From contig NZ_BCQA01000001.1 of NCBI RefSeq assembly GCF_001748145.1, forward strand, positions 4,304,501 to 4,368,500: a stretch of 64,000 bases of DNA, written 5' to 3'. The position numbers were made by a program, and so were the translations under genes. The notes beneath the pieces are model-generated. The model was not told where the DNA came from. It ran no database searches and saw nothing but the letters and a program-made list of their open reading frames with translations. Shown in pieces: positions 34,558 through 44,188 of the stretch. The first letter of the stretch is position 1, and the number at the start of each line of letters is the position of its first letter. Source of the stretch: Bosea sp. BIWAKO-01. GTDB taxonomy: Bacteria; Pseudomonadota; Alphaproteobacteria; Rhizobiales; Beijerinckiaceae.

Positions 34558-35049
34558 ATGACGCGTTTCGCCTTCGTTCTTGCCGGCCTGACCCTTTCGC
34601 TTGCCACATCTGCCGCTGCGCAGTCACCATCCGCCCCACAAGCTGCTGCCGCTGCGGCGGCAGATGAGCCTGTGCCGCGCGTCGAGCGCGCCAAGGCGCG
34701 GCAGGATTGTGTCGCCGAACATATTGCGCTGAGTGGCGACGATTTGCGCCAGGCCATGCGCGATTGCATGCAGGCGAAGTTTCCGGGGGTCCAACTCTAT
34801 GCCCGCGATGGACTGACCCGCGACGGCAAGCCCACGGCCGTGACGGCACGTGCCTCCTGCAAGACGGAAGCCGATCAGGGAAGCCTGACTGGAGCGGCGC
34901 GACGCGAAGCACTGGCCGCCTGTTTCAAGGCGAAGCGGCCAGATCTGGCGGCCCGTGCCGAATGTCGCAAGGAGAGCCGCGCGAAAGGGCTCGATGGCGA
35001 AGACCTGCGCAAGGCGGTCGCGGATTGCGCGCGCGAGAGCCGGTCATAA
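34558..35049 (+). CDS. Secreted protein with three PsiF-like cysteine repeats
   Basis: A 163-residue protein with a Sec signal peptide (cleavage near Ala21, SAAAQ) and an Ala-rich linker. Three repeats follow, each with a Cys pair 19-21 residues apart: Cys51/70, Cys101/122 and Cys136/157. The pattern C-x-E...L-x-G-x-x-R-x-A...C resembles the PsiF repeat of phosphate-starvation-inducible proteins, whose role is unknown. Probably periplasmic with three disulfides. Start ATG 34558. The upstream LexA-like boxes suggest DNA-damage control rather than phosphate control. Confidence 0.75.
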   Translation: MTRFAFVLAGLTLSLATSAAAQSPSAPQAAAAAAADEPVPRVERAKARQDCVAEHIALSGDDLRQAMRDCMQAKFPGVQLYARDGLTRDGKPTAVTARASCKTEADQGSLTGAARREALAACFKAKRPDLAARAECRKESRAKGLDGEDLRKAVADCARESRS

Positions 35050-35104
35050 CGGAGCCGCGCCGGGCGCAGTGGATCGCAGTCGTGATCCACGATAAAGCGC
35101 CAGC

Positions 35105-35785
35105 ATGAACCTCGTCATATTCGATCTCGATGGCACGCTGATCGATTCAGCCGCCATCATCCTCGGCGCCCAGGTCGAGACCTTCAAGCGCTGCGGCCTG
35201 GTCTATCCAGGCCGCGAGGCGGGGCTCGGCATCGTCGGGCTGACGCTGGATATTGCGCTGATGCAGCTTGCGGGGCTGGAACGCCCCGACGACCAGCTGA
35301 CAGAAACCTACAGAGAAGTATTCGGCGCCATGCGGCGGCAGGCCGAGACCGATCCAAGCCTCGCCGAGCCACTCTTCCCGGGCGTTGCCGCTATGCTGGA
35401 CGCGCTGGTTGCGCGGACCGATACGGTGCTCGGCATCGCGACCGGCAAGTCGCGTCGGGGCGCGGACTACATTGTCGAGCGCTATGGCTGGCGTCAGCAT
35501 ATGGCGACGATCCAGACGGCCGATGATGCACCGTCCAAGCCCCATCCCGGCATGATCCTGCAGGCGATGAGGGAAACCGGCGCGCGGCCGGAACGCACCC
35601 TGATGGTCGGCGACAGTTCCTTCGATATCCAGATGGCGGTTGCCGCCGGGGTAACGCCGGTTGCCGTCTCCTGGGGCTTCCAGCCCGTGGCATCCCTGCA
35701 GGCGCTCGGCGCGCGCCATGTCCTCACCGATTGTGCGGAGTTGACGGGCATCATTGACGGGCTGGCGGTGGCTGAGCCGACCTGA
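35105..35785 (+). CDS. HAD-superfamily phosphatase (Gph/YjjG-like)
   Basis: A 226-residue haloacid dehalogenase-like hydrolase. Motif I FDLDGTLID gives nucleophile Asp7 and Asp9, motif II TGKSRRG carries the Thr, and motif III/IV is KPHPGMIL...VGDSSFDIQMA. The helical cap between residues 15 and 85 is of the C1 beta-phosphoglucomutase/phosphoglycolate phosphatase class. Phosphoglycolate phosphatase is possible, but substrate is not certain. It follows the PsiF-like gene after 55 bases. Confidence 0.88.
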   Translation: MNLVIFDLDGTLIDSAAIILGAQVETFKRCGLVYPGREAGLGIVGLTLDIALMQLAGLERPDDQLTETYREVFGAMRRQAETDPSLAEPLFPGVAAMLDALVARTDTVLGIATGKSRRGADYIVERYGWRQHMATIQTADDAPSKPHPGMILQAMRETGARPERTLMVGDSSFDIQMAVAAGVTPVAVSWGFQPVASLQALGARHVLTDCAELTGIIDGLAVAEPT

Positions 35786-36099
35786 GGGCGGCGGCGAGGG
35801 CGCTGCGACGTTCCGCTCCGATCGGGGGCTGTGGCTCTTCACGCCGACGGATCGGCGCGAGAGCTGATCCACGCCATCGCTTCGCACCCTCGCCCCCGGC
35901 CGAAGCGGAAATCGCTGCAAACTGCGCTGCGAAACGCCCTGACCGTAGGAGAGAAGCACGGAGGGCCCGTCATCGCGGCGAGCAGGACGGCGTGCCGTCG
36001 AGCGGAAACCGATTCAGTGCCGGATTTCGACCGCTACCCAATGCATGGGCGGCACTTCAGTAACATCCTCGCAACCACGTCCGATCAGGGCCGTTTAAC

Positions 36100-36115
36100 C
36101 TGAACAGAAGTTCAG
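36100..36115. promoter_or_regulatory. Palindrome upstream of the 145-residue gene
   Basis: CTGAAC/GTTCAG with a 4-base AGAA spacer, bracketed by direct repeats containing TTAACC. TTAACC matches half of the CtrA motif, but the full TTAA-N7-TTAA arrangement is absent. Operator role is a guess. Confidence 0.3.
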
Positions 36116-36157
36116 ATTTGGCCGTTAACCACCTGCTGGCGGATGCCGCGTCATGGT

Positions 36158-36174
36158 GTTCCTACAACAGGAAC
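36158..36174. promoter_or_regulatory. Second palindrome upstream of the 145-residue gene
   Basis: GTTCCT (36158-36163) and AGGAAC (36169-36174) separated by ACAAC. It sits 37 bases before the start codon and could be a repressor site. It is not a LexA box, because the half sites are inverted with nine bases between GTTC and GAAC. Confidence 0.3.
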
Positions 36175-36211
36175 GCACCGGCGCAAAATAAAGCTGGGCA
36201 GGAGTCGAACG

Positions 36212-36649
36212 ATGATTGGTCATGAGCTCCGTGAATTCGTCGATCGCGTGATGGAAAAGCGCGCGATCGACGATCAAGACACCAAGATGCTTCAGCGCGA
36301 AATCTTGGTCGATAGCGTGATGACGCGCGATGTCATCGATGTTCTGATTGCGCTGGATCGAGCTGTCGTCGCGACCAGCGCTTCCTTCGCGAATTACCTG
36401 GTCACGCTGGTCGTCGACTTCGCTGTCTGGGAAAGCCGCCCGACGGGCGTGATCGATCGCGAGAAGGCACATTGGCTGGTGACGACGCTCTCTGCCGGCG
36501 AGGGCCCGACCGAGACGGCGCGACGCATTGCCTTCGAGATCGTGCGCGAGGCAGACCGCTGCGACGAGATGCTGATCGCCTTCGCCATGCGCAAGAGCAC
36601 ATTCATGGTGCCGGGCGAGCGCCTCGAACGCGTTCTTCGGACGAACTGA
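36212..36649 (+). CDS. Conserved-looking protein of unknown function, 145 residues
   Basis: ATG 36212 has CAGGAG nine bases upstream and gives MIGHELREFVDRVMEKRAID. The protein is mostly helical, soluble, without signal peptide or membrane helix, and contains no motif I recognise. Composition and codon use match its neighbours, so it looks like a real host gene. Upstream palindromes suggest regulated expression. pccA follows after 120 bases. Confidence 0.7.
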   Translation: MIGHELREFVDRVMEKRAIDDQDTKMLQREILVDSVMTRDVIDVLIALDRAVVATSASFANYLVTLVVDFAVWESRPTGVIDREKAHWLVTTLSAGEGPTETARRIAFEIVREADRCDEMLIAFAMRKSTFMVPGERLERVLRTN

Positions 36650-36769
36650 TCAGGCGGTCGCGCACAGCCCGCCGCCCATTCCCGAACTTTCGCATCAGTG
36701 GACGCGGGCTGCGGCCTCCAATAAACCCCGACTGTCACAGTGTTTTCAGACAGCCGGGAGACGCCACCC

Positions 36770-38770
<2,001 letters not shown>

Positions 38771-38866
38771 GCTTGAGGCGGCAGACCGCCGGCAGATAGA
38801 ACGATTTGCTTTCCGTGGCGTCAGGCAGGAAAGTCTGTCCGGCCAAAGGGTGGCGGGGAGCTCTTC

Positions 38867-39487
38867 ATGCTGACGATCTGGGGACGGATCAGCTCCATCA
38901 ATGTGCAGAAGGCCGTCTGGGCGGCCGGTGAGGTTGGCCAGAGCTTTGAGCGGATCGATCTTGGCGGCACCTTCGGGGGCAATCGTGAGCCGGCCTATCT
39001 CGCCAAGAACCCCAACGGCATGATCCCCGTTCTGGAGGACGGAGAAGTCTGTATCTGGGAGTCCAGCAGCATCGTGCGTTATCTCGCAGCTCGCTACGGG
39101 GCGGGCTGGATCTGGGAGGAGGATCCCTCGCGCCGCGCCGATGCCGATCGTTGGATGGACTGGATGATTGCCGAGCTGCAGCCGGCGATGGCTCCGGCCT
39201 TCCTCGGTCTGATACGGACGCCGGCAGAGAAGCGTGACATGGCCGTCATCGAGGCCTCCATCGCCAAGACGGAGGCGAAGCTGGACGTCCTCGAGGCGCA
39301 TCTGGCTTCGCGGGACTACCTTGCCGGCTCGCGCTTCGGCATGGCGGACATCTCCGTCGCGCCGGGCGCGCATCGCTGGCTCAACATGCCGGTGCCGCGT
39401 GCGTCCCGGCCGAATGTCCAGCGCTGGTACGAGACAGTGGTTGCCAGGCCTGCTGCGAAGCCGGCGCTGCCCCTGCCGATCACGTGA
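38867..39487 (+). CDS. Glutathione S-transferase family protein
   Basis: A 206-residue GST-fold protein. The N-terminal thioredoxin-like domain (1-80) has NPNGMIPVLEDG and the glutathione-contacting WESSSIVRYLAARYG; the C-terminal helical domain includes YLAGSRFGMADISVAPGAHR. The opening MLTIWGRISSINVQKAVWAA has Ser12 and Ser13 where the class catalytic residue sits. Likely cytosolic, with unknown electrophilic substrate. It stands between pccA and a secreted protein and forms no clear operon. Confidence 0.9.
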   Translation: MLTIWGRISSINVQKAVWAAGEVGQSFERIDLGGTFGGNREPAYLAKNPNGMIPVLEDGEVCIWESSSIVRYLAARYGAGWIWEEDPSRRADADRWMDWMIAELQPAMAPAFLGLIRTPAEKRDMAVIEASIAKTEAKLDVLEAHLASRDYLAGSRFGMADISVAPGAHRWLNMPVPRASRPNVQRWYETVVARPAAKPALPLPIT

Positions 39488-39523
39488 GCGTGTCGCCGCC
39501 TTGCCGTCCCCGCAGAGGTTGAC

Positions 39524-40069
39524 ATGATGGTGACCATGACCCGCTTGGGAATTCTTGCATTCGGCTTGCTTGCATTCGGATTGGCGGCAATGACTGCCGG
39601 CGGCGCTGGGGCGCAGTCGGCTCGGTCGAGCCCGGAGCTGTCGGCCGATCGCATGCAGATGGTGTCCTGCCTGAGCCAGAGCGGTACTGCCGCCAGTTCC
39701 TGTATCGGTTCGGTTGCGGTCACGTGCGTGCGAACGGCGTCAGGCGATCGGCGCGCTGCCGAAGCCGATTGCGCGAGGCGAGAAGAGGCGGTCTGGCGCG
39801 AGCGCCTGACTTTTGCCAGCGTGGCGGTGATGCGCAATGCCGACGGCGGCGCGCGCGGCCAGTTCGCCGCGCTTCAGGTTGCCTGGGAAGGCTATGCCGC
39901 GCAGAAATGCGCGTTCTACGGGAGCATGCAGCCGTCTGCCCGCGTGGCCGGGATGCAGGCGGGCTGCATGTTGCGCGAGGTGGCCAGCCGTTCGCTCGAG
40001 CTCGAGCGAATGGTCGGCCAGCGCAGTCCGGTGCGCCGCCCCTCCAATCCACCCAGCATTATCCGTTGA
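39524..40069 (+). CDS. Secreted LprI-like (DUF1311) cysteine-rich protein
   Basis: A 181-residue protein with a signal peptide (LAFGLLAFGLAAMTAGGAGA, cleavage about residue 30) and six cysteines (49, 60, 68, 83, 129, 148). The pattern CxxR...C...W...L and W-x-x-Y-x-x-x-x-C resembles the LprI/DUF1311 fold, some members of which inhibit lysozyme. Start may be ATG 39524 or one of the Met codons three or five residues later. Periplasmic. Inhibition of lysozyme is family knowledge, not shown here. The tandem GH25 genes 11 kb downstream are not obviously linked. Confidence 0.7.
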   Translation: MMVTMTRLGILAFGLLAFGLAAMTAGGAGAQSARSSPELSADRMQMVSCLSQSGTAASSCIGSVAVTCVRTASGDRRAAEADCARREEAVWRERLTFASVAVMRNADGGARGQFAALQVAWEGYAAQKCAFYGSMQPSARVAGMQAGCMLREVASRSLELERMVGQRSPVRRPSNPPSIIR

Positions 40070-40107
40070 GCGTTGTTCCGTCGTTAATGCGGCGGCGTCT
40101 CTTCATC

Positions 40108-40154
40108 GGCTAGATCATCGCACCGGATATCGCATCCGGTGCGATGATCTAGCC
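40108..40154. repeat. Perfect 21-bp-arm inverted repeat inside repeat copy 2
   Basis: GGCTAGATCATCGCACCGGAT (bases 40108-40128) is perfectly mirrored at 40134-40154 around the loop ATCGC. This forms the 5' half of the 101-bp repeat and would make a very stable cruciform or RNA hairpin. Confidence 0.9.
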
Positions 40155-40211
40155 TTCTGTGTTTGCATCAGCTGTCCCGAAGACCGCAACCCGGTTTTCG
40201 AGCCGATGCTT
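40111..40211 (+). repeat. Dispersed 101-bp palindromic repeat, copy 2
   Basis: Gap-free 78/101 match to 31241-31341. The hairpin arm pairing is perfect here and degraded in copy 1. The 3' half carries TCCCGAAGACCGC and CCGATGCTT. It lies between the LprI-like gene and the YdcF-like gene, 29 bases before the latter's start. Looks like a REP/RPE-type intergenic element. Confidence 0.85.
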
Positions 40212-40240
40212 AGACAGCCGGTGCGTTCCGGAGTCCGCCG

Positions 40241-41029
40241 ATGTTTTTCTTCCTGTCAAAGATTATCTGGTTCCTGTTCTCGCCCGTGAATCTGCTGATC
40301 CTGCTGGCGGCCTTGGCGGCGCTGCTGGCCTTTACCCGCTTCGCGCGCCCGGCGCGCTGGCTCGGCGGTTTGGCTATGCTCGGCATCCTGGTGCTGTCCT
40401 TCAGCCCGCTGCCGCGCATCATCGTGCGGCCGCTGGAAAACCGCTTTCCGCAGCAGGACGCGGTCAGGGGGCCGGTTACCGGCGTCATTGTGCTGGGCGG
40501 TGCAATCGGCGTCGCGCGCGGCGACATCGTGCTGAACCACGCGGCGGCCCGCATGACCAAGGCGGTCGAGCTCGCCAGGCTGCATCCGGAGGCGAAGATC
40601 GCTTTCACCGGGGGCGGCGCCAATCTGCTCTCGCCCGTGATCAGGACGGAGGCCGATGGCGCCAGGTTGCTGTTCGAGGCGCTGGGCCTGCCGCCCGAGC
40701 GGGTGGTGCTCGAGGACAAGTCGCGCAATACCCGCGAGAACGCGATATTCACCCGAGACCTCGTGATGCCGAAACCGGGCGAGCGCTGGCTGCTCCTGAC
40801 CTCGGCCTGGCACATGCCGCGTGCGATGGGCGTCTTTCGCAAGGCCGGATTCGCGGTCGAGGCATTTCCGGTCGACTATCTCTCGGGCAATGAGCAGGCC
40901 GATTTCTTCCGGCCCTACCGCGAGGCGTCGCGCGGCCTCGACATCGCAGAGCTCGCCTTCAAGGAATGGGCTGGTCTCGTTGCCTATTACGCCGCCGGCT
41001 ATACGGATGCGTTGTTCCCCGCTCCCTGA
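40241..41029 (+). CDS. YdcF/ElyC family membrane protein (DUF218)
   Basis: A 262-residue inner-membrane protein. Two N-terminal helices (about 9-30 and 38-58) are followed by a DUF218 domain: GVIVLGGAI, FTGGGAN, EDKSRNTRENA, and TSAWHMPRAMGVFRKAGF. ElyC members influence envelope and undecaprenyl-phosphate handling in E. coli; the exact reaction is unknown. ATG 40241 has GGAG upstream. Start lies just behind repeat copy 2, which may affect its transcript. Confidence 0.88.
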   Translation: MFFFLSKIIWFLFSPVNLLILLAALAALLAFTRFARPARWLGGLAMLGILVLSFSPLPRIIVRPLENRFPQQDAVRGPVTGVIVLGGAIGVARGDIVLNHAAARMTKAVELARLHPEAKIAFTGGGANLLSPVIRTEADGARLLFEALGLPPERVVLEDKSRNTRENAIFTRDLVMPKPGERWLLLTSAWHMPRAMGVFRKAGFAVEAFPVDYLSGNEQADFFRPYREASRGLDIAELAFKEWAGLVAYYAAGYTDALFPAP

Positions 41030-41046
41030 CGTTGCGAGCGCCGAGC

Positions 41047-41313
41047 CTATTCACTGCTTGGCAATGAGAGGCGGTAGACGCCGCGGAAATCGTCCGGATC
41101 CACCGGGCGGCCCTTTCGGGTAATGACCAGGCGGCCTTCCTTCATCATCCGCACGGCGATGCGCCGGATCGGCTGCATCAGCGGACCCCAGCCATCGGGA
41201 TGGTCGCCGCCGACGCGGCGCGCGGCATCCATCGCGCTGATCGTACGACCCGGTCCTGCTTCAGCGAGCAGGTCGAGTATGGCGGCTTCGAGGGCGTCAA
41301 CGTGATCGGTCAT
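41047..41313 (-). CDS. DUF3253 small winged-helix-like protein
   Basis: 88 residues. The pattern AILDLLAEAGPGRTISAMDA, ARRVGG, WGPLMQPIRRIAVRMMKEGR and ITRKGRPVDPDDFRGVYRL matches DUF3253. The fold is predicted winged helix, with uncertain function. Converges on the ydcF-like gene with 17 bases between stops. Confidence 0.85.
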   Translation of the reverse strand: MTDHVDALEAAILDLLAEAGPGRTISAMDAARRVGGDHPDGWGPLMQPIRRIAVRMMKEGRLVITRKGRPVDPDDFRGVYRLSLPSSE

Positions 41314-41440
41314 ACCTCCCAGAGAGGCAGGGATGCAGGATTCGTCAAGCAGTGAGGCCAGGGCGGAGGGATCGCCTTGCCTTGCCGCGTGATGCGGTGG
41401 CGCTGCGGTCGCCCGTCGCGGCAGGGCGGAGACGAGGGGC

Positions 41441-42139
41441 TCAGCCCGGTGCGGTCGCCTTCGCTGCTTCGTCGATCAGGGCCGCGACCTCGGCCGGTTT
41501 GGAGGCGAGCGAAGCGTGGCTGGCAGCGAGCGTGATGACCTTGCGCGCGTTGAGGCGGGCCGACATGCGCTCCTGGTTCGCAGGCGCGATCATCCGGTCC
41601 TCACCAGAGATCTGGTACCAGGATGGCTTCTTCTTCCAGGCCGGAGCGGTGATCGTGTCGCCGAAGGTGCTGGCAAGCGGCGCCTTCTGCGTCACCCCCA
41701 TCACGAACCCCTCTTCGGGCGTCAGGTCAGGGCAGAAGCTCTCGTGGAATTTGTCGGGCAGGACCCAGAGATAGCCGTCGCTGTCGGGAGAGAGGTTCGC
41801 CGCCGCCTCTGGGGGGGGCTCCTGAGTGATTCCGCCGGGGCTCTCACCGGCGTCAGGGGCAAAGGCGGCTATATAGACGAGCCCCACCACATTGGGCAGA
41901 TCTCCGGCTTCCGTGATCACTGCGCCGCCGTAGGAGTGCCCGACCAGCAGCACCGGGCCCTTCTGCTGCGCCACCATCTTGCGGGTGCGCTCGGCGTCAT
42001 CGGCCAGCGAGGTCAGCGGCATCTCGACGGCGTGGAGCGATGCGTAGCCCTTGCGGGAGAGTTCGAGGATCACCCTGTTCCAGTGTGAGGCATTGCCCCA
42101 GAAACCATGCACCAGGACAATTGCTGTCTGCTTGCTCAT
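41441..42139 (-). CDS. Alpha/beta hydrolase
   Basis: A 232-residue alpha/beta-hydrolase related to the salicylate-esterase/EstC group. Oxyanion HGFWGN (11-16), nucleophile elbow GHSYGG with Ser69, Asp in SGEDRMIAP, and His208 (ASHASL) complete a triad. ATG 42139 is supported by AGGAGG eight bases upstream on the minus strand, so an upstream ATG at 42190 is rejected. No signal peptide. Substrate unknown. Confidence 0.88.
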   Translation of the reverse strand: MSKQTAIVLVHGFWGNASHWNRVILELSRKGYASLHAVEMPLTSLADDAERTRKMVAQQKGPVLLVGHSYGGAVITEAGDLPNVVGLVYIAAFAPDAGESPGGITQEPPPEAAANLSPDSDGYLWVLPDKFHESFCPDLTPEEGFVMGVTQKAPLASTFGDTITAPAWKKKPSWYQISGEDRMIAPANQERMSARLNARKVITLAASHASLASKPAEVAALIDEAAKATAPG

Positions 42140-42239
42140 GCTGGCCTCCTGATCCGCGGATCGGCTCGCCCCCGGGTCGGACGGTCTCACGGAGATTCAG
42201 CCGGTGTCCAGCGCAATCGTGGCGGCCGGCCAGCGCGAA

Positions 42240-42929
42240 TCAGTGACCGGGCCTTGTGAAGATTCGCGCGGATTCCGACGCGAACTGGCGGCGCCACATC
42301 ACCGTCAGCACGGCGGCTGTTGCGGTGAGGAACAGCCAGGGATCGATGAACCAGCCGAGATAGGCGAGCGCAAAGAAGAAGGCGCGCTGTCCGCGGTTGA
42401 AATGCCGCCCGGCGGCGATGTTCATCGCGATGGTCTCGCGGACGGCCTCCTTCGTCTCCTGCTCTTCCAGCCGTTCCCTTGGCGGGATCGCGCCGAGAAG
42501 GATCGCGCAGTAGTTGAAGAGCCGGTAGCTCCAGGCGAACTTGAAGAAGGCATGGGCGAAGATCACGGCAAGCCCGATGACCTTGATCTCCCAGGCGGCG
42601 CGAGACGTCGGCGCGGTGAAGGGCAGATCGGCGAAGATCGCGACGACGCGGTCGGTGGACTGCAGCAGGGCGAGCGAGCCGCCGATCGCGATCAGCGAGG
42701 TCGAGGCGAAGAAGGCCGTGCCGTTCTGCAGCCCGTTCATCACCTGGGTATCGATGATGCGGTTTTCGCGCCGCACCGATTCCTGAATCCAGCGGGCGCG
42801 ACGGAGATTCATCCGGGAATTCAGGCTTCGCTCCGCATGCGGGCCCTTTTCCACGGCCACGCCATAGCCAAGCCATGAGGCAACGAAGAAGATGAGGGCG
42901 ATCATATCGATCGTCGTGAAGCCGGCCAT
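42240..42929 (-). CDS. DUF599 integral membrane protein
   Basis: A 229-residue membrane protein with about four hydrophobic helices (near 8-25, 65-90, 110-135, 185-205). Segments ENRIIDTQVMNGLQNGTAFF, FKFAWSYRLFNYCAIL and NIAAGRHFNRGQRAFFFALA match DUF599, also found in plant and rhizobial proteins of unknown role. ATG 42929 has AAAGGAGG upstream. Divergent from the rhodanese gene, sharing a 110-base promoter region. Confidence 0.85.
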   Translation of the reverse strand: MAGFTTIDMIALIFFVASWLGYGVAVEKGPHAERSLNSRMNLRRARWIQESVRRENRIIDTQVMNGLQNGTAFFASTSLIAIGGSLALLQSTDRVVAIFADLPFTAPTSRAAWEIKVIGLAVIFAHAFFKFAWSYRLFNYCAILLGAIPPRERLEEQETKEAVRETIAMNIAAGRHFNRGQRAFFFALAYLGWFIDPWLFLTATAAVLTVMWRRQFASESARIFTRPGH

Positions 42930-43039
42930 GAATCGCCTCCTTTGGGCCAGAGTGCTGTCGGCATGGCCGCGCTGCAAGCTCGCGATTGACGCGATGTGTC
43001 CGAGCGGCCACGGTGCCGCCGACGAGATGGAGGCCGGCA

Positions 43040-43462
43040 ATGCCGCAAGTGATCACCAAGGGCTACAAGGCATTGCTGGCGGAAGCCGAGGCCAAGGTCG
43101 AGACGCTCTCCGTCGAGCAGGCGAATGCACTGGTCGGCAATGACGACGTCGTCTTCGTCGATCTGCGCGATCCGCGTGAGCTGGAGCGGGAAGGGCGCAT
43201 GCCCGGTGCCTTCCATTGCCCGCGCGGCATGCTCGAATTCTGGATCGATCCGGAAAGTCCCTATGCCAAGCCGGTGTTTCAGCAGGACAATCGCTTCGTC
43301 TTCTTCTGCGCCGGCGGCTGGCGTTCGGCGCTCGCTGCGCAGGCCGCGCAGGAGATGGGGCTGAAGCCGGTGGCGCATATCGCGGGCGGGTTCGGCGCCT
43401 GGAAGAAGGCGGGTGCGCCCTTCGATGCGCCGGAGCCGCGAAACGCCAGCGACAAGGGCTAG
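43040..43462 (+). CDS. Single-domain rhodanese
   Basis: A 140-residue rhodanese-domain protein. VVFVDLRDPRELEREGRMPG and the active-site loop FFCAGGWRSALAA, with Cys90, are intact, so sulfur transfer is plausible. No signal peptide. Start ATG 43040 (GGAGG 9-13 bases upstream). The stop TAG 43460-43462 is in frame with a following hydrophobic open frame starting at TTG 43472, so both products could be linked. Confidence 0.88.
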   Translation: MPQVITKGYKALLAEAEAKVETLSVEQANALVGNDDVVFVDLRDPRELEREGRMPGAFHCPRGMLEFWIDPESPYAKPVFQQDNRFVFFCAGGWRSALAAQAAQEMGLKPVAHIAGGFGAWKKAGAPFDAPEPRNASDKG

Positions 43463-43471
43463 GCCCGCATC

Positions 43472-43645
43472 TTGTCCCATATCCTGATCGTTCTGCTCGT
43501 CGCCGGTTTCATCTTCCGCAAGCCGCTTGGGCGCCTGCTGGCTCGCCAGTTTCCCGATCGCGCCAAGCGTCAGCAGGTGCTCGGCACGATCATTGTCGCC
43601 TTCCTGCTGGTGATCGCCGTCAGGCTGCTTGCCTTATTCTGGTAG
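43472..43645 (+). CDS. 57-residue two-helix membrane miniprotein
   Basis: Starts at TTG 43472, nine bases after the rhodanese stop and in the same frame. It has a hydrophobic helix at residues 3-14 (ILIVLLVAGFIF), a basic loop rich in Arg/Lys (RKPLGRLLARQFPDRAKRQQ), and a second helix at about 38-56 ending ALFW. The design (helix, positive loop, helix) is protein-like, and third-position GC is as in neighbours. No ATG or GTG start fits, and the ribosome site is weak (AAGGG 43454-43458). Alternatively it is a read-through extension of the rhodanese. Too short for ordinary gene calls. Confidence 0.6.
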   Translation: MSHILIVLLVAGFIFRKPLGRLLARQFPDRAKRQQVLGTIIVAFLLVIAVRLLALFW

Positions 43646-43648
43646 TTG

Positions 43649-43919
43649 AGCCGGATATTTCTTCGACGCGCTGGCGTACGGCGATCGATCACAAGCGCAA
43701 GCTTTGCGTCTTCGAACCGGCTCTGACGCCGAATACGTTCTGGGTCGACCTCAAGGCGGTCGATTTTTTGCCGGAACGTGGCAAGGTGATGAAGCTCGGT
43801 CTCGGCGAGCACCAGAGCTATACCCTTGCGGGAAGATGCTACGGGCGCCTTCCGCGAGGCTCGGCCGTTCCGCTTTCTCGGGTTGCCCCAGGATTGCCTG
43901 TGCCCCTGAGGCCACACAT
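43649..43919 (+). pseudogene. Remnant of a choloylglycine-hydrolase-family gene (C-terminus, frameshifted)
   Basis: Translation from about 43649 gives TRWRTAIDHKRKL, FEPALTPNTFWVDLKAVDF and GEHQSYTLAG, which closely follow the C-terminal region of choloylglycine hydrolase/penicillin acylase (linear amide C-N hydrolase) proteins. Near 43830 the frame must shift to continue as GAFREARPFRFLG, the usual family ending, with TGA at 43917. The N-terminal three quarters, including the nucleophile Cys, are absent. So this is a dead 3' fragment, left by deletion. Confidence 0.6.
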
Positions 43920-44188
43920 GCCCTGGTTGCAAATGAAGCGGCTTGCGCGTTCGCTGCCGATGCGGCATGTTGTCCGCCTTGGCTTCAACACGCGAAAGGG
44001 GAGGGCTGAATGCAATTCATGATCATCGTCGCCACTCCCCCACGAATGTCCCGCCACTAGGTCGGACATTGCCGCGGCCCGCCTGAGGCGGTCCCCAGCC
44101 AGGGTTTTTCATCTCTACGTTTCATCCGGAGACGATCGCATTCGCATCGGCTCCACCTGATTTGGAGTCGGCTCCCGCGCGGCGCCGA
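43920..44188 (+). other. Gene-free remnant region before the ABC exporter
   Basis: Contains a good ribosome site (GGGGAGGG) and ATG at about 44010 followed by codons for MQFMIIVAT and a stop after 16 codons. This resembles the first residues of YciI-like (DUF1330/YCII) proteins, MxFMIIVKAT, cut short. Further on is a small hairpin (CTCCA/TGGAG near 44151-44167). No intact gene is present. Confidence 0.4.

Larger units (their letters stand above)
35786..36211 (+). other. 426-base intergenic region with two palindromes
   Basis: No believable gene; a 90-codon frame at 35831-36103 has no ribosome site and no domain. The 3' half is notable: CTGAAC-AGAA-GTTCAG at 36100-36115, flanked by near-identical copies of GGCCGTT(T)AACC (36089-36100 and 36119-36130), and GTTCCT-ACAAC-AGGAAC at 36158-36174. 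Both palindromes lie within 115 bases of the next start codon. Confidence 0.45.

Noticed and set aside
35831..36103. A 90-codon frame in the gap after the HAD phosphatase
   Set aside because: No ribosome site, no domain, composition unlike neighbouring proteins.
42187..43059. A 290-codon minus-strand frame overlapping the DUF599 gene in another frame
   Set aside because: Its translation is Arg-rich and lacks the membrane helices of the DUF599 frame, which has a good ribosome site.
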